A DNA stretch of 64,000 nucleotides from Chitinibacter sp. FCG-7 (GCF_040047665.1 NZ_CP157355.1:2294001-2358000), one strand, 5' to 3'; shown: positions 10,775 to 19,628, counted from the stretch's first letter. Made by a program: numbers and translations. The notes: a model not told the origin generated them from the sequence alone.

Positions 10775-11266
10775 TCACAGTTTTAAGATCCGCTCGCCGC
10801 GACCGATGCCGGAAGCACCAGTGCGGACGGTTTCCAGAATGACGGCCTGATCCAGCGCCTTGATAAAGGCGTCGAGTTTTTCGCCCGGGCCGGTCAATTC
10901 GATGGTGTAGCTCTTCTCGGTAACATCAATGATGCGGCCACGGAAAATATCCGCCATCCGTTTCATTTCATCGCGATCTTTGCCGGTGGCGCGTACTTTG
11001 ATCAGCATCAGTTCGCGCTCGATGTGATCGGCTTCGTTCAGGTCGATCACTTTCACCACTTCGATCAGCTTGTTGAGCTGCTTGGTGATTTGCTCGATCA
11101 CATCTTCCGAGCCGTGGGTCACAATCGTCATCCGGCTCATCGTTGGATCTTCGGTGGTTTGCACCGTGAGCGAATCAATATTGTAACCACGAGCCGAAAA
11201 CAGACCTGTTACACGCGACAGTGCACCGGCTTCGTTTTCAATTAGGACAGACAAAATATGACGCAT
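10775..11266 (-). CDS. ilvH: Acetolactate synthase small (regulatory) subunit
   Basis: IlvH activates the large subunit and confers valine feedback inhibition. The 163-residue protein begins MRHILSVLIENEAGALSRV, the classic ACT domain, with the effector-binding region GLFSARGYNIDSLTV. A C-terminal regulatory domain follows (residues about 80-163). Thirteen bases separate it from the ilvB stop, so the subunits are made together. The stop codon lies within the CCTCACA repeat run that forms one arm of the long inverted repeat toward ilvC. Confidence 0.97.
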   Translation of the reverse strand: MRHILSVLIENEAGALSRVTGLFSARGYNIDSLTVQTTEDPTMSRMTIVTHGSEDVIEQITKQLNKLIEVVKVIDLNEADHIERELMLIKVRATGKDRDEMKRMADIFRGRIIDVTEKSYTIELTGPGEKLDAFIKALDQAVILETVRTGASGIGRGERILKL

Positions 11267-11279
11267 GATTCATCTCTCC

Positions 11280-13040
11280 TTAGCAAAGATTGCCGTAGTC
11301 ACGGTTGTTTTCGAATGGAACAAGCTGCATGTTTTGCATATGCGGTGGCAAGTCCATCTGGTTCAGGCCTTTCCCGTTTTGAATCATCGGGAAGACATTG
11401 GCTTTTGGATTAGTCAGGAAATCCATAAATACCAGACGCTCTTTCATTGCAAACGCTTCGCGCAGTGCTGGCTCAACGTCGGCTGGCTTGGTGATTTGCA
11501 TGCCCACGTGGCCATACGCTTCGGCCAATTTGACAAAGTCAGGTAGCGCATCAACATACGACTCGGAATAACGCGTGCCGTAGAAGAATTCTTGCCACTG
11601 GCGAACCATGCCTAGGTAACCATTATTCAAGTTAATGATTTTGACTGGCGTGTGGTACTGCTTGCACGTCGACAATTCCTGAATATTCATCTGGATCGAG
11701 CCGTCGCCGGTAATACAAGCCACATCCGCGTACGGGTTCGCCAATTGCGCGCCCATTGCCGCAGGCAGACCAAAGCCCATCGTGCCCAAACCGCCTGAGT
11801 TAATCCACTGACGAGGACGATTGAACGCGTAATATTGCGCCGTAAACATTTGGTGCTGGCCTACGTCTGAAGTAATGATGGCGTTGCCACCTGTCACTTC
11901 AAACAGTTTTTGCATCACAAATTGCGGCTGAATAATTTCGTCGTCTTGTGGGTACCACAGACTATTGGGTTTACGCCAATCGTTAATCTGATCCCACCAA
12001 GCCGCCAAGGCTTTTTCATTAGGGCGTACGTTGGTCTCTTTCAAAATCGCGATCAGATCTTTCAGTACATCTTTCACATCGCCAACAATCGGCACATCGA
12101 CTTTCACGCGTTTCGCGATGGATGATGGATCAATATCGATCTGCACAATTTTCTTGGCTTGTGACAAGAATTGCGTTGGATTAGAAATTACCCGGTCGTC
12201 AAAACGCGCGCCAATCGCGATAATCGTATCGGCATACTGCATCGCCATATTGGCTTCGTACGTGCCGTGCATGCCCAGCATGCCAACGAACAGCGGATCG
12301 GAGCCAGGGTAGGCGCCCAAGCCCATCAGCGTATTGGTACACGGTACATTTAGCAGGCGAACCAGTTCGGTGACTTCGGCAGCGGCATTACCCAATACCG
12401 CGCCACCGCCCACATAAATAAATGGACGCTTGGCCTCCGCAAGCAATTGCGCCGCCTTTTTAATCTGACCTGGGTGGCCTTTGACTGGCGGGTTGTAGCT
12501 GCGGATTGAAACTGATTTCGGGTATTCAAAAACGGCTTTGGCCTGAGTGACATCTTTCGGGATGTCGATCACAACAGGGCCAGGGCGGCCGGTGGTGGCG
12601 ATGTAGAACGCCTTTTTCACCGTCGCAGCCAGGTCTTTCACGTCTTTGACCAGGAAGTTATGTTTCACCACGGGGCGTGAACAGCCCACCATGTCGACTT
12701 CCTGGAAAGCGTCCGAGCCTATCATCGGTGTGCCGACTTGGCCTGAAATCACCACCATCGGGATCGAGTCCATGAACGCCGTCGCAATGCCGGTAATGGC
12801 ATTGGTCGCGCCCGGGCCTGAAGTCACCAGCGCAACGCCGATTTTTTCAGAAGAGCGTGAGTAAGCATCAGCAGCGTGAACTGCGGCTTGCTCATGGCGA
12901 ACGAGAACGTGTTTGAATTTGTTTTGTTTGAAAATCGCATCATAGATTTCCAAAACAGCGCCGCCCGGATAGCCGAAAACGAATTCTACGTTTTCTTCGG
13001 CAAGGCATCGCGCCAGAATTTCTGCGCCCGAAATTTCCAT
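11280..13040 (-). CDS. ilvB: Acetolactate synthase large (catalytic) subunit
   Basis: This thiamine diphosphate enzyme forms acetolactate or acetohydroxybutyrate from pyruvate. The 586-residue protein shows the three expected domains. The N-terminal pyrimidine-binding part contains the catalytic glutamate in VRHEQAAVHAADAY. The FAD-linked middle domain follows, and the C-terminal diphosphate-binding part contains GDGSIQMNIQEL and NNGYLGMVRQWQE. The start MEISGAEIL has AGGA about ten bases upstream. It heads the ilvBHC operon and is preceded by a folded leader at 13061-13136. The symbol ilvI would be equally acceptable. Confidence 0.97.
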   Translation of the reverse strand: MEISGAEILARCLAEENVEFVFGYPGGAVLEIYDAIFKQNKFKHVLVRHEQAAVHAADAYSRSSEKIGVALVTSGPGATNAITGIATAFMDSIPMVVISGQVGTPMIGSDAFQEVDMVGCSRPVVKHNFLVKDVKDLAATVKKAFYIATTGRPGPVVIDIPKDVTQAKAVFEYPKSVSIRSYNPPVKGHPGQIKKAAQLLAEAKRPFIYVGGGAVLGNAAAEVTELVRLLNVPCTNTLMGLGAYPGSDPLFVGMLGMHGTYEANMAMQYADTIIAIGARFDDRVISNPTQFLSQAKKIVQIDIDPSSIAKRVKVDVPIVGDVKDVLKDLIAILKETNVRPNEKALAAWWDQINDWRKPNSLWYPQDDEIIQPQFVMQKLFEVTGGNAIITSDVGQHQMFTAQYYAFNRPRQWINSGGLGTMGFGLPAAMGAQLANPYADVACITGDGSIQMNIQELSTCKQYHTPVKIINLNNGYLGMVRQWQEFFYGTRYSESYVDALPDFVKLAEAYGHVGMQITKPADVEPALREAFAMKERLVFMDFLTNPKANVFPMIQNGKGLNQMDLPPHMQNMQLVPFENNRDYGNLC

Positions 13041-13060
13041 CGGTTAGAGTCCTGAAGTCT

Positions 13061-13136
13061 GTTGATCGGCAAACCATATCCCATCCGGGATATGGCATCT
13101 CCTCGCACGGCAATGCGAGGGTGGGTTTGTATCAAC
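13061..13136 (-). promoter_or_regulatory. Three-way-junction RNA leader of ilvBHC
   Basis: The outer helix pairs GUUGAU with AUCAAC, continued by CAAACC with GGUUUG. Within it stand two hairpins: CCUCGCA with UGCGAGG (loop UUGCCG), and AUAUCCC with GGGAUAU (loop GGAU). All stems are perfect or nearly so. The element ends 20 bases before the ilvB start and about eight before its ribosome site. There is no U-run, so translational control is more likely than attenuation. Upstream, up to the divergent sigma-factor gene at 13429, I see no gene and no clear leader peptide. Confidence 0.6.
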
Positions 13137-13428
13137 CCAACGAATACCGAGCTTGAACGCCATTTACCAACTTTTGGTCGGTATTGATACGAGAGATGAT
13201 GCATTGGCGCAAGCGAAACGGCGCTGGGCGAGACGCGTAATGTCTGCGCACAGCTAGGTATGACTTGGTGTAGGGCTGTAAAGTTACCCGAAGGCGGGAA
13301 AGTTGGCAAGTTTTTCTGGCTGTTTGCTGACGCGTTTGCTAGTATCAATGCCCTGTTTTTGCAGTGATATTTCAAGTATCCGACGCGCAGCCTGCCATGT
13401 TTTTCATCCTTGACCGGAGTTCGCCCAT

Positions 13429-14001
13429 TTGTCAGCCCCTACCGAAGACGTGCAATCGCTCGGCGAGTTTCTGGCCGCAGTAGAGCAGCGTGCCTGGCGG
13501 CAGGCGTGGCTGGCCTTGCGCGATCGCGAAGCGGCGCTGGATGTGGTGCAGGATGCGATGTTCAAACTCTCGCACCACTATGCAGAAAAACCGGCGCAGG
13601 AATGGCCTTTGCTATTCCAGCGCATTTTGCAAAACACCATTCGCGACTATCAGCGCCGCAATAAGGTGCGCTCGTTCTGGGTCAGCCTGTTTTCTGCATT
13701 TGGCCGTGCCGATGCGCCGGACGACGCTGATCCGCTGGACTATCTGATCGACGATAGCGCGTTTGGCCGCGATGCCGAATCGCAAGTCAGCAGCCAGCAG
13801 CGCATGGCGCTGATCGAGCAAGGGCTGGCTTTGCTGCCCGCACGTCAACGCGAAGCTTTTCTGCTGCGTTATTGGGAAGAGATGGACGTGGCCGAAACAG
13901 CGCAAGTAATGGGTTGCTCCGAAGGGAGTGTTAAAACGCACTGCTCGCGGGCGTGTCATGCTTTGGCCAAATGGCTGTCTGATCAAGGAGTCACTTTATG
14001 A
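13429..14001 (+). CDS. ECF-type RNA polymerase sigma factor
   Basis: A 190-residue sigma-70 family protein. Region 2 covers about residues 12-80 (ALDVVQDAMFKLSHHY; ILQNTIRDYQRRNKVRSFW). Region 4 covers about 125-185 (LLPARQREAFLLRYWEEMDV, with the helix-turn-helix VAETAQVMGCSEGSVKTH). The start is a TTG at 13429 with CGGAG upstream. The next gene overlaps the stop (ATGA) and encodes a small DUF3619 membrane protein, a pairing typical of betaproteobacteria. DUF3619 proteins may act as partners or anti-sigma-like factors, but this is not established. It is divergent from ilvB. Confidence 0.88.
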   Translation: MSAPTEDVQSLGEFLAAVEQRAWRQAWLALRDREAALDVVQDAMFKLSHHYAEKPAQEWPLLFQRILQNTIRDYQRRNKVRSFWVSLFSAFGRADAPDDADPLDYLIDDSAFGRDAESQVSSQQRMALIEQGLALLPARQREAFLLRYWEEMDVAETAQVMGCSEGSVKTHCSRACHALAKWLSDQGVTL

Positions 14002-14354
14002 ATCATCAGCACGGTGGTGGGCTGGACGAAGCGGCGCAAGAGGTATTTGCCCGAGAGCTCGTCGGCACTTTACGGCAGGCGCAGGCCGGTGCCGATGTGC
14101 GCCGCTCGCTGGCCCGTGCGCGGCATCAGGCTTTGCAGCCGCATGGCGGATCGAACATGCAGGAAGTGCTTAGCTGGGCGCAGCAGCATCGCGCAATCAC
14201 GCTGGCATTCTCCTTGCTCCTGCTTGTTAGCCTTGCCTTGGGGGTATGGCGCACGCAATCGGGCCTATTCAATGACACGAACGATCCGCAGCTGATTGCG
14301 CAGGTGGTCGACGAAGTGCTGCTCGATAGCTTTGAGGATGATGGATCGCTGTAA
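13998..14354 (+). CDS. DUF3619 family membrane protein
   Basis: A 118-residue protein with an N-terminal soluble segment (LRQAQAGADVRRSLARARHQAL). One transmembrane helix follows at about residues 68-86 (ITLAFSLLLLVSLALGVW), and then a short acidic tail. This is the DUF3619 layout. It overlaps the sigma-factor stop by four bases, so it is coupled to it. The topology, with a cytoplasmic head and one helix, would suit a membrane tether for the sigma factor; that is an inference. The DUF3106 gene usually found next in this cluster is missing here. Confidence 0.82.
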   Translation: MNHQHGGGLDEAAQEVFARELVGTLRQAQAGADVRRSLARARHQALQPHGGSNMQEVLSWAQQHRAITLAFSLLLLVSLALGVWRTQSGLFNDTNDPQLIAQVVDEVLLDSFEDDGSL

Positions 14355-14466
14355 AACTGAATGGCTTTCGTGCCTTCTTGCGGCACAAGATCAGTACAGA
14401 TGCGATCAGCCAAGCAAACGTCAACAGACCCTGAGCAAATCGTTTAAAATCCTGCCGCGAGCTCAT
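14269..14466 (-). CDS. Possible small membrane protein, antisense in the DUF3619-RDD gap
   Basis: A minus-strand frame beginning MSSRQDFKRF encodes one hydrophobic segment (GLLTFAWLIASVLILC) followed by a basic stretch. It spans the 149-base gap between the DUF3619 and RDD genes and runs into the 3' end of the DUF3619 gene. No ribosome site is evident. It may be spurious; it is listed only because it fills a gap with a membrane-helix-like peptide. Confidence 0.2.
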   Translation of the reverse strand: MSSRQDFKRFAQGLLTFAWLIASVLILCRKKARKPFSFTAIHHPQSYRAALRRPPAQSAADRSCH

Positions 14467-14503
14467 TTTGCCGCGTTCAATGTTATTAATAAGGTAGTCG
14501 ATT

Positions 14504-15049
14504 GTGGCGCAGTCCAAACCATCCGGTGAAATAGAAGTTCATGGCACAGCCGCCGCGTGGGGGCGGCGTCTGATTGCGTTTGTCTATGAGATCCTGCTAC
14601 TGGTCGCGGTATTGCTGATTGCCGAAGGCATTTTTCAAGGTGTCGCGCAGTTACTGCTGGGTATAAGCCCGGAGCAATTATCCAGCCTGGGTTTGGCGCG
14701 TATACTCAATGCAGTATGGATTCTGCTGGTGTGTTTTGCCTATTTTGGCTGGAGCTGGACGCGCGGTCAGACGCTGGCGATGATGACCTGGCGCATGCGC
14801 ATTGCGCCGCTGGCTGATCAGCTCAGCTGGCGCAAGGCGGCGATCCGTTTTGCCGTGGCTACGCTTTTTTATGCGCCCTTGCTGCCGCTGTGGATACTGG
14901 CTATTTATCAGCCGCAAGCCAAAATCTGGGCTTGGCTTGGTACGGCATGGTTTTTTCTGCCCTGGGTGCTGGCCTGGTTTGACGCGGACAAGCAGCTATT
15001 GCAAGACCGCATCGCCAAAACCCGCATCGTCAATAGCCCCAAGAAATAA
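14504..15049 (+). CDS. RDD family membrane protein
   Basis: RDD proteins are inner membrane proteins with three or four helices and conserved R and D residues; some have been linked to ion transport. The 181-residue product begins after a GTG with AAGG about nine bases upstream. It has the family opening AAAWGRRLIAFVYEILLL (the R and E positions), helices at about residues 25-50, 65-85 and 110-150, and the closing WFDADKQLLQDRIAKTRIV. It follows the sigma and DUF3619 genes, as in related genomes, and ends in the terminator at 15066-15096. Confidence 0.85.
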   Translation: MAQSKPSGEIEVHGTAAAWGRRLIAFVYEILLLVAVLLIAEGIFQGVAQLLLGISPEQLSSLGLARILNAVWILLVCFAYFGWSWTRGQTLAMMTWRMRIAPLADQLSWRKAAIRFAVATLFYAPLLPLWILAIYQPQAKIWAWLGTAWFFLPWVLAWFDADKQLLQDRIAKTRIVNSPKK

Positions 15050-15065
15050 ACCCGTAAAAGAAATA

Positions 15066-15096
15066 AAGAGGCCGCAGCAATGCGGCCTTTGTCATT
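15066..15096. terminator. Intrinsic terminator after the RDD gene
   Basis: AGGCCGCA pairs with TGCGGCCT around a GCAA tetraloop, followed by TTGTCATTTT. It lies between the convergent RDD gene and the solute-binding gene and has an A-rich left flank, so it may serve both. Confidence 0.75.
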
Positions 15097-15114
15097 TTCG
15101 GGGGCTGCGGCAGA

Positions 15115-15996
15115 TCAGGGTAGGCTGAGCCACAGCCGTTCGTCGTGAATCGGCGTTTGTGGCGGCAGGCCGGGGTTGTCCAGATAGATTTTCCGGCTGT
15201 TTTTATAGCGGCTCAGCGGGAAAATGGGGGCGGTGACGGCGTTGGTTTTCATGTAGTCCAGCAGCGAGCCATCGTCCACCGCCATTTGCAGACCTGCCTC
15301 AAGCCGGTTGGCCAGCGCGACATTGTTTTTGGCGGTAAAAAAATACATCGGCATTTTGTAAATCAGCAGCAATTTGTCGTAAACGATAATGTCCGGGTTT
15401 TTTAGCGCAGCCACTTCGGCATAGATTTCGGTCAGCCCGCGTGGGAAATAATCGCCACGGCGATTGAGCAGCATCGGATACATCATTTCAAACTTTGGCG
15501 GCTTTTGCAGTGTAAGGCCCGCCGCTTCGAGTACCGCGGTATCCGGCCATTGCGAGCCCTGGATGCCGGTGAATTTGGCCAGGTCGGCCACTGTTTTGAC
15601 CTGATCGAACGCAGCCAGATTTTCTTTGCGGATCGCCAGCGCACGATGCCCCAGCAAGCCCTGCAATAAAGGAATACGGATTGGGTGCAGCATCGCTTCG
15701 CGCTCGATGTTGGTACCAGCCCAATCCAGATCGATAATCCGCCCACGGCTGAGTTCGAGCAAAGCGCGCGCCTGCGGCATGTCTTCTTTGCTCAATACAA
15801 TATGCGCAGCACCTTGCGAGGCGGTTTTATTCAAAGCCAGTTGCGCCAGCCCGATAAAATAGCTGTGGCTAGTGTCGGTCGAGCCTTGCGGTGGGCGCAT
15901 GCGAATCAGCAGTTCTGCGGCCTGAGCAGGGAGTTGTAGCAATAATACGGTGAGCAAAAGCAGCCAGCATGGGGTTTTCTTGTGCATTGCATTCAT
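15115..15996 (-). CDS. Periplasmic solute-binding-like protein
   Basis: The 293-residue protein begins with a signal peptide (basic start, then WLLLLTVLLLQLPAQA, cleavage after AQA). The rest resembles the family 3 periplasmic binding fold: ELLIRMRPPQ at the start, AALKNPDIIVYDKLLLIY in the hinge area, and a C-terminal LEAGLQMAVDDGSLLDYM typical of amino-acid-binding-like proteins. There is no transporter gene beside it. It may be an orphan receptor-like or metabolic sensing protein. The ligand cannot be read from the sequence. Confidence 0.65.
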   Translation of the reverse strand: MNAMHKKTPCWLLLLTVLLLQLPAQAAELLIRMRPPQGSTDTSHSYFIGLAQLALNKTASQGAAHIVLSKEDMPQARALLELSRGRIIDLDWAGTNIEREAMLHPIRIPLLQGLLGHRALAIRKENLAAFDQVKTVADLAKFTGIQGSQWPDTAVLEAAGLTLQKPPKFEMMYPMLLNRRGDYFPRGLTEIYAEVAALKNPDIIVYDKLLLIYKMPMYFFTAKNNVALANRLEAGLQMAVDDGSLLDYMKTNAVTAPIFPLSRYKNSRKIYLDNPGLPPQTPIHDERLWLSLP

Positions 15997-16096
15997 CCGA
16001 TTAAGGCGGCAAGTGATGAAATCATCTTACTGCAATTTATTCACCCCGGTTGGTGCGATACGTGCTCTGGCGCGCTGGATGCAACAGCGGATTGAA

Positions 16097-17587
16097 TCAA
16101 GCTGGCTCCGGCCGTCTTCCCCTGAGCAGCAGGAAGGCGAGCAGGATTGCGAACCACAGTACCACGATGGGTGTATCGCCCCAGATTTGATACGGCGTGG
16201 TGCCGGTGCGGTGGGTGATCTGCCCTTCAAGTACGCCGCGTTGCTCTGCGGGGAGGGCGGCGATCAGCTGGCCTTTGTGGTCGATAATCGCTGTTTTGCC
16301 GGTATTGGTGGCGCGAATCAGGTAGCGGCCATTTTCCAATGCACGGGCGCGTGCCATTTCGGCGTGTTGCTCTGCGGCCCAGGAGCCGTCAAACCAGCCC
16401 ATATTGGTTAGATTGACCAAGAGCGTAGCGTTGACGGCATTGCGGCGGATTTCATTGCCGAAGGCGTCTTCGTAGCAAATATTGGCGGCGATCTTGCCGC
16501 CAGCCATGCTGAATGGCGCTTGCACCGCTTCGCCGCGCGATAAGCCCATTAGCGGCATTTGCAAAAACTGATAAATCGGGCCAAAAACTTGCGGTGCAGG
16601 AATGTATTCGCCAAATGGCACCAGATGGTATTTGGCGTAGGGATTTTGCTGTGGGTTGGCCACATCGACTGCCGCATTAAAATGCCGTTGTCCGTCGTCG
16701 CTGCTGGTGGCCACGCCCAGAATCATCGCGGCGTTTTTCTCGCGCATGATCTGGCGCAGATCATCCAGATACCACGGCGGAATATTGTCCAGCATCGACG
16801 GAATGGCGGTTTCGGGAAAGACGATTAACTGCCCCTGCGCACGGCGCGCCAGATCCATATAGTTGCCCAGGCTATCGACAAAAATAGCCGGGTTCCATTT
16901 GATCGATTGCGGGATATTGCCTTGCAGCAGGCTCACTTTCACCGGCGCGCCCTGCGGCTGGGTCCAGTCGATTTGATTGAGTAGCGAGCTGGTGCTGATC
17001 AGTGCAAAGGCCAGCCCCAGGCCGAGCCGCTTTTCATACACAAACGTGCCGACTGCCAGACACAGCAAAAAGCCGACGCCATAGCTGCCGATGATGGGGT
17101 AGAGCCCGCTCATCGTCGCCAGCTGTGAGCCGCCGACCGAGCCCCAGGGAAAACCGGTAAAAATCCAGCCGCGAACCCATTCAAAAATCACAAATAGCGT
17201 GGGCGCGAGGATCGCGTAGCGCAGCGCTTCAAGGCGCGGTGTGTTTGCGCTAAACGGCTTGCGCGTAAAGAAGGCCGCCAGCATTGGAAACAGGGCCAGA
17301 AAAACGGCAAAGCCCAAGGTGCTGCCAGCCGCCATCCATGCGGGCATACCGCCATGGGTATGCAGGCTGATGTAAACCCAGCTGGCGTTTGCACAGAAAT
17401 ACCCCATGCCCCAGGCGAAGCCATTGAGCGCAGCCCAGCGTGCGCTGGCCGCCTGTTGAATGCCCAGCAGAAACACCCACAGGCACACGGGCATCAGCCA
17501 GAATTGCGACACGGGCGCAAAAGCCAGTACGCTGAGTGCTCCGGCGATAGTCTGAAACAGGATTTGCTGGGGGCGGGTGAGTACCAT
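16097..17587 (-). CDS. lnt: Apolipoprotein N-acyltransferase
   Basis: Lnt adds the third acyl chain to the N-terminal cysteine of lipoproteins at the periplasmic face of the inner membrane. The 496-residue protein has about six N-terminal helices (to residue about 210) and then a nitrilase-like domain. The catalytic triad is visible as Glu in VFPETAIPSML, Lys in the PYAKYHLVPFGEYIP region, and Cys in ANICYEDAFGN. A final hydrophobic segment is near the C-terminus. It is the last gene of phoH-ybeY-corC-lnt. It accepts lipoproteins such as the efflux channel protein encoded at 57620. Confidence 0.95.
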   Translation of the reverse strand: MVLTRPQQILFQTIAGALSVLAFAPVSQFWLMPVCLWVFLLGIQQAASARWAALNGFAWGMGYFCANASWVYISLHTHGGMPAWMAAGSTLGFAVFLALFPMLAAFFTRKPFSANTPRLEALRYAILAPTLFVIFEWVRGWIFTGFPWGSVGGSQLATMSGLYPIIGSYGVGFLLCLAVGTFVYEKRLGLGLAFALISTSSLLNQIDWTQPQGAPVKVSLLQGNIPQSIKWNPAIFVDSLGNYMDLARRAQGQLIVFPETAIPSMLDNIPPWYLDDLRQIMREKNAAMILGVATSSDDGQRHFNAAVDVANPQQNPYAKYHLVPFGEYIPAPQVFGPIYQFLQMPLMGLSRGEAVQAPFSMAGGKIAANICYEDAFGNEIRRNAVNATLLVNLTNMGWFDGSWAAEQHAEMARARALENGRYLIRATNTGKTAIIDHKGQLIAALPAEQRGVLEGQITHRTGTTPYQIWGDTPIVVLWFAILLAFLLLRGRRPEPA

Positions 17588-17651
17588 AGAGAAGTTGTTA
17601 GGATTAAGGTTGGCGCGTTAAAGAAAATTATTTCATCAGAGAGGCGGTCGA

Positions 17652-17837
17652 TTAGCGATCTCCACGATCCTCAAGCTCTGCAATCCAGCCATTAATCCAC
17701 ATTGCCGCTACTACTATTGGCAAAACGATCCAGAAATTGATTGGAGCCAATAAGGCAATCAATCCTGCGACGATGCAGCAAATGCACAAGGATAGAAAAA
17801 GCCATTTGAAATTGATATTTGAAAATGGCTTTTTCAT
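17652..17837 (-). CDS. Small two-helix membrane protein between corC and lnt
   Basis: A 61-residue protein with two hydrophobic segments (WLFLSLCICCIVAGLIALL and FWIVLPIVVAAMW) and an acidic tail ELEDRGDR. It begins five bases after the corC stop and ends 64 bases before lnt, so it is transcribed with them. I do not recognise the family. The tight spacing and clean membrane profile support it as a real gene. Confidence 0.6.
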   Translation of the reverse strand: MKKPFSNINFKWLFLSLCICCIVAGLIALLAPINFWIVLPIVVAAMWINGWIAELEDRGDR

Positions 17838-17842
17838 TGAGA

Positions 17843-18712
17843 CTATTCGATCTCGTGCCGTTCCAGATGCTCGTCAATCTGCACTGAATGCACACGGCGG
17901 CTGTCGGCACGCAAAACGAGGAAGTGATAGCCGTCGATCACGATTTCTTCGCCGCGTTTGGGGACGCAACCAAACGCCAGTGTGACTAGACCGGCGACGG
18001 TATCGACTTCCTTGTCGCTAAACTGGCTGCGGCTGTCGAAGTGCTCGCTCAGCGCCTCGTTCAGGTCGGCGACCCGGGTTTCGCCTTTGACGCGCAGATT
18101 GCCACGGCGATCAGGAATGATCTGATCTTCGTCGTCGTCTTCGTCAAATTCGTCTTCAATGTCGCCGACAATCTGCTCAATCACGTCTTCAATTGTCACC
18201 AGACCCGCCACGCCGCCGTACTCATCGACGACAATCGCCATATGGTTGCGATTATTGCGAAAATCCTTGAGCAGCACGTTCAGGCGTTTGGCTTCGGGGA
18301 TGTAGACGACGGGGCGGAGCATGTCGCGGACATTAAATTCAACGTCTTCGGCGTAGTAGCGCAGCAGGTCTTTGGCCAGCAAAATGCCGACTACGCTGTC
18401 TTTGCTGCCGTCGATCACCGGAAAGCGTGAGTGCGCAGTGGCGATGACGCGGGGGATAAATTCGGCGGGGGTGTCGTTGATGTCGATCACATCCATTTGC
18501 GAGCGCGGCACCATCACATCGCGCACTTGCATATCGCCGACATTCAGTACGCCCTCGATCATGCCGAGCGCGTCAGCGTCGAGCAGGTGGCGCTCGAAGG
18601 CCGAGTGCATGATTTCAACCAGTTCGCCGCGGTTTTCCGGCTCCCGTAACAGGAAATGGGTGAGTCGCTCAAGCCAGCTCTGCTTGGGACTCGGGGACGG
18701 TACGTCGTCCAT
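17843..18712 (-). CDS. corC: CorC/HlyC family CBS-domain protein
   Basis: A soluble 289-residue protein without membrane helices. Two CBS domains (about residues 65-190; VRDVMVPRSQMDVID and VDEYGGVAGLVTIEDVIEQI) are followed by a CorC-HlyC transporter-associated domain (about 205-285). Between them lies a strikingly acidic stretch, about residues 190-205, rich in D and E. CorC-type proteins are associated with magnesium and cobalt efflux, but this short form is probably regulatory. It sits in the conserved phoH-ybeY-corC-lnt order, upstream of a small membrane gene and lnt. Confidence 0.92.
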   Translation of the reverse strand: MDDVPSPSPKQSWLERLTHFLLREPENRGELVEIMHSAFERHLLDADALGMIEGVLNVGDMQVRDVMVPRSQMDVIDINDTPAEFIPRVIATAHSRFPVIDGSKDSVVGILLAKDLLRYYAEDVEFNVRDMLRPVVYIPEAKRLNVLLKDFRNNRNHMAIVVDEYGGVAGLVTIEDVIEQIVGDIEDEFDEDDDEDQIIPDRRGNLRVKGETRVADLNEALSEHFDSRSQFSDKEVDTVAGLVTLAFGCVPKRGEEIVIDGYHFLVLRADSRRVHSVQIDEHLERHEIE

Positions 18713-18750
18713 AGTGGTCGTGCTTCCTTAAAATTGAGAAAACCTGGGGC

Positions 18751-19221
18751 TTATTTTTCCGCCAAATACGGATCATCATAACCCAAAGACATGACAATTT
18801 GCGTTTCTAAGCTTTCCATTGTCTCGGCTTCATCGTCTTCAATATGGTCAAAACCCTGCAAGTGCAGCGTGCCATGCACGACCATATGGCAGTAGTGAGC
18901 CAGTAGCGGTTTGTTTTGCTCGATGGCTTCGCGCTCGATCACCGCGCCGCAAAAAACCAGATCACCCAACAGCGGCATGCCATCAATTTGCGGCATATCG
19001 TCGTTAAAAGTAAAAGTCAGTACGTTAGTGGCGTAGTCTTTCTGGCGGTATTCGCGGTTCAGCGACTGGCCCTCGGGAGCGTCCACAAAACGCAAAGTAA
19101 TTTGCGCCATTTCCACCTGTGCGCCCAAGGCTGCACGTACCCACTCTTTCAGTAGTTTTTTGCGTGGAATGGGGCTAAGGGCACTTTCATTTTGAATACT
19201 GATTTCGATGTTCTTGGACAT
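18751..19221 (-). CDS. ybeY: Endoribonuclease YbeY, 16S rRNA maturation
   Basis: YbeY is a zinc endoribonuclease needed for 3' processing of 16S rRNA and ribosome quality control. The metal site HMVVHGTLHLQGFDH (three histidines in the HxxxHxxxxxH arrangement) is near the C-terminus. The upstream NREYRQKDYATNVLTF segment is also a family mark. The length of 156 residues is normal. It lies 38 bases upstream of corC and 21 downstream of the DUF5329 gene. Confidence 0.95.
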   Translation of the reverse strand: MSKNIEISIQNESALSPIPRKKLLKEWVRAALGAQVEMAQITLRFVDAPEGQSLNREYRQKDYATNVLTFTFNDDMPQIDGMPLLGDLVFCGAVIEREAIEQNKPLLAHYCHMVVHGTLHLQGFDHIEDDEAETMESLETQIVMSLGYDDPYLAEK

Positions 19222-19242
19222 AAATTGCTTGTGTGTGATGAC

Positions 19243-19626
19243 TTAGGATTTCTTTTCGGCGCGCAGGCGTTTTAACTCGGTGTTTAACCAGTTTTTGGCG
19301 CTTTGCTCGGCTGTTTTCGGGCATTGCACGGTATAGGGCTTGCCGGTGAGGTAGCTTTTGCTCGCGACTTCGTTGATGAAATCTTCGCTGCTGCTGATTT
19401 TGCTTTTCGCCTTGCCGTATTTCATGCCCAGATGCTCTTGTGCTTCTTTGGCGCTATAGCTTGTTCCGCTGCGAATAAACGTGCATTGCGATTTGCCAAC
19501 AAAATTCAATAATTGCTGCACTTCGACGTCGGCTTGCGGCGTGATGGCCTGCGCGGGGAGAGCGCAGATCAGTAATAGTCCGGGTAGCGCGCTGGCGAGC
19601 AGGCCAGGCAGAGTAAATTTCGGCAT
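19243..19626 (-). CDS. DUF5329 family exported protein
   Basis: A 127-residue protein with a signal peptide (ALPGLLLICALPAQA). The mature part follows the DUF5329 pattern: QLLNFVGKSQCTFIRSGTSY, EAQEHLGMKYGKAKSKI, EDFINEVASKSYLTGKPY, then a WLNTELKRLRAE tail. Function is unknown; it is probably periplasmic. It sits between phoH and ybeY with gaps of 2 and 21 bases, an insertion into an otherwise conserved pair, so it is transcribed with them. Confidence 0.75.
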   Translation of the reverse strand: MPKFTLPGLLASALPGLLLICALPAQAITPQADVEVQQLLNFVGKSQCTFIRSGTSYSAKEAQEHLGMKYGKAKSKISSSEDFINEVASKSYLTGKPYTVQCPKTAEQSAKNWLNTELKRLRAEKKS

Positions 19627-19628
19627 GC

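Noticed and set aside
12986..13375. Open frame through the ilvB leader as an attenuation leader peptide
   Set aside because: No run of leucine, valine or isoleucine codons, no ribosome site, and no terminator/antiterminator pair with a T-run; the RNA fold explains the region better.
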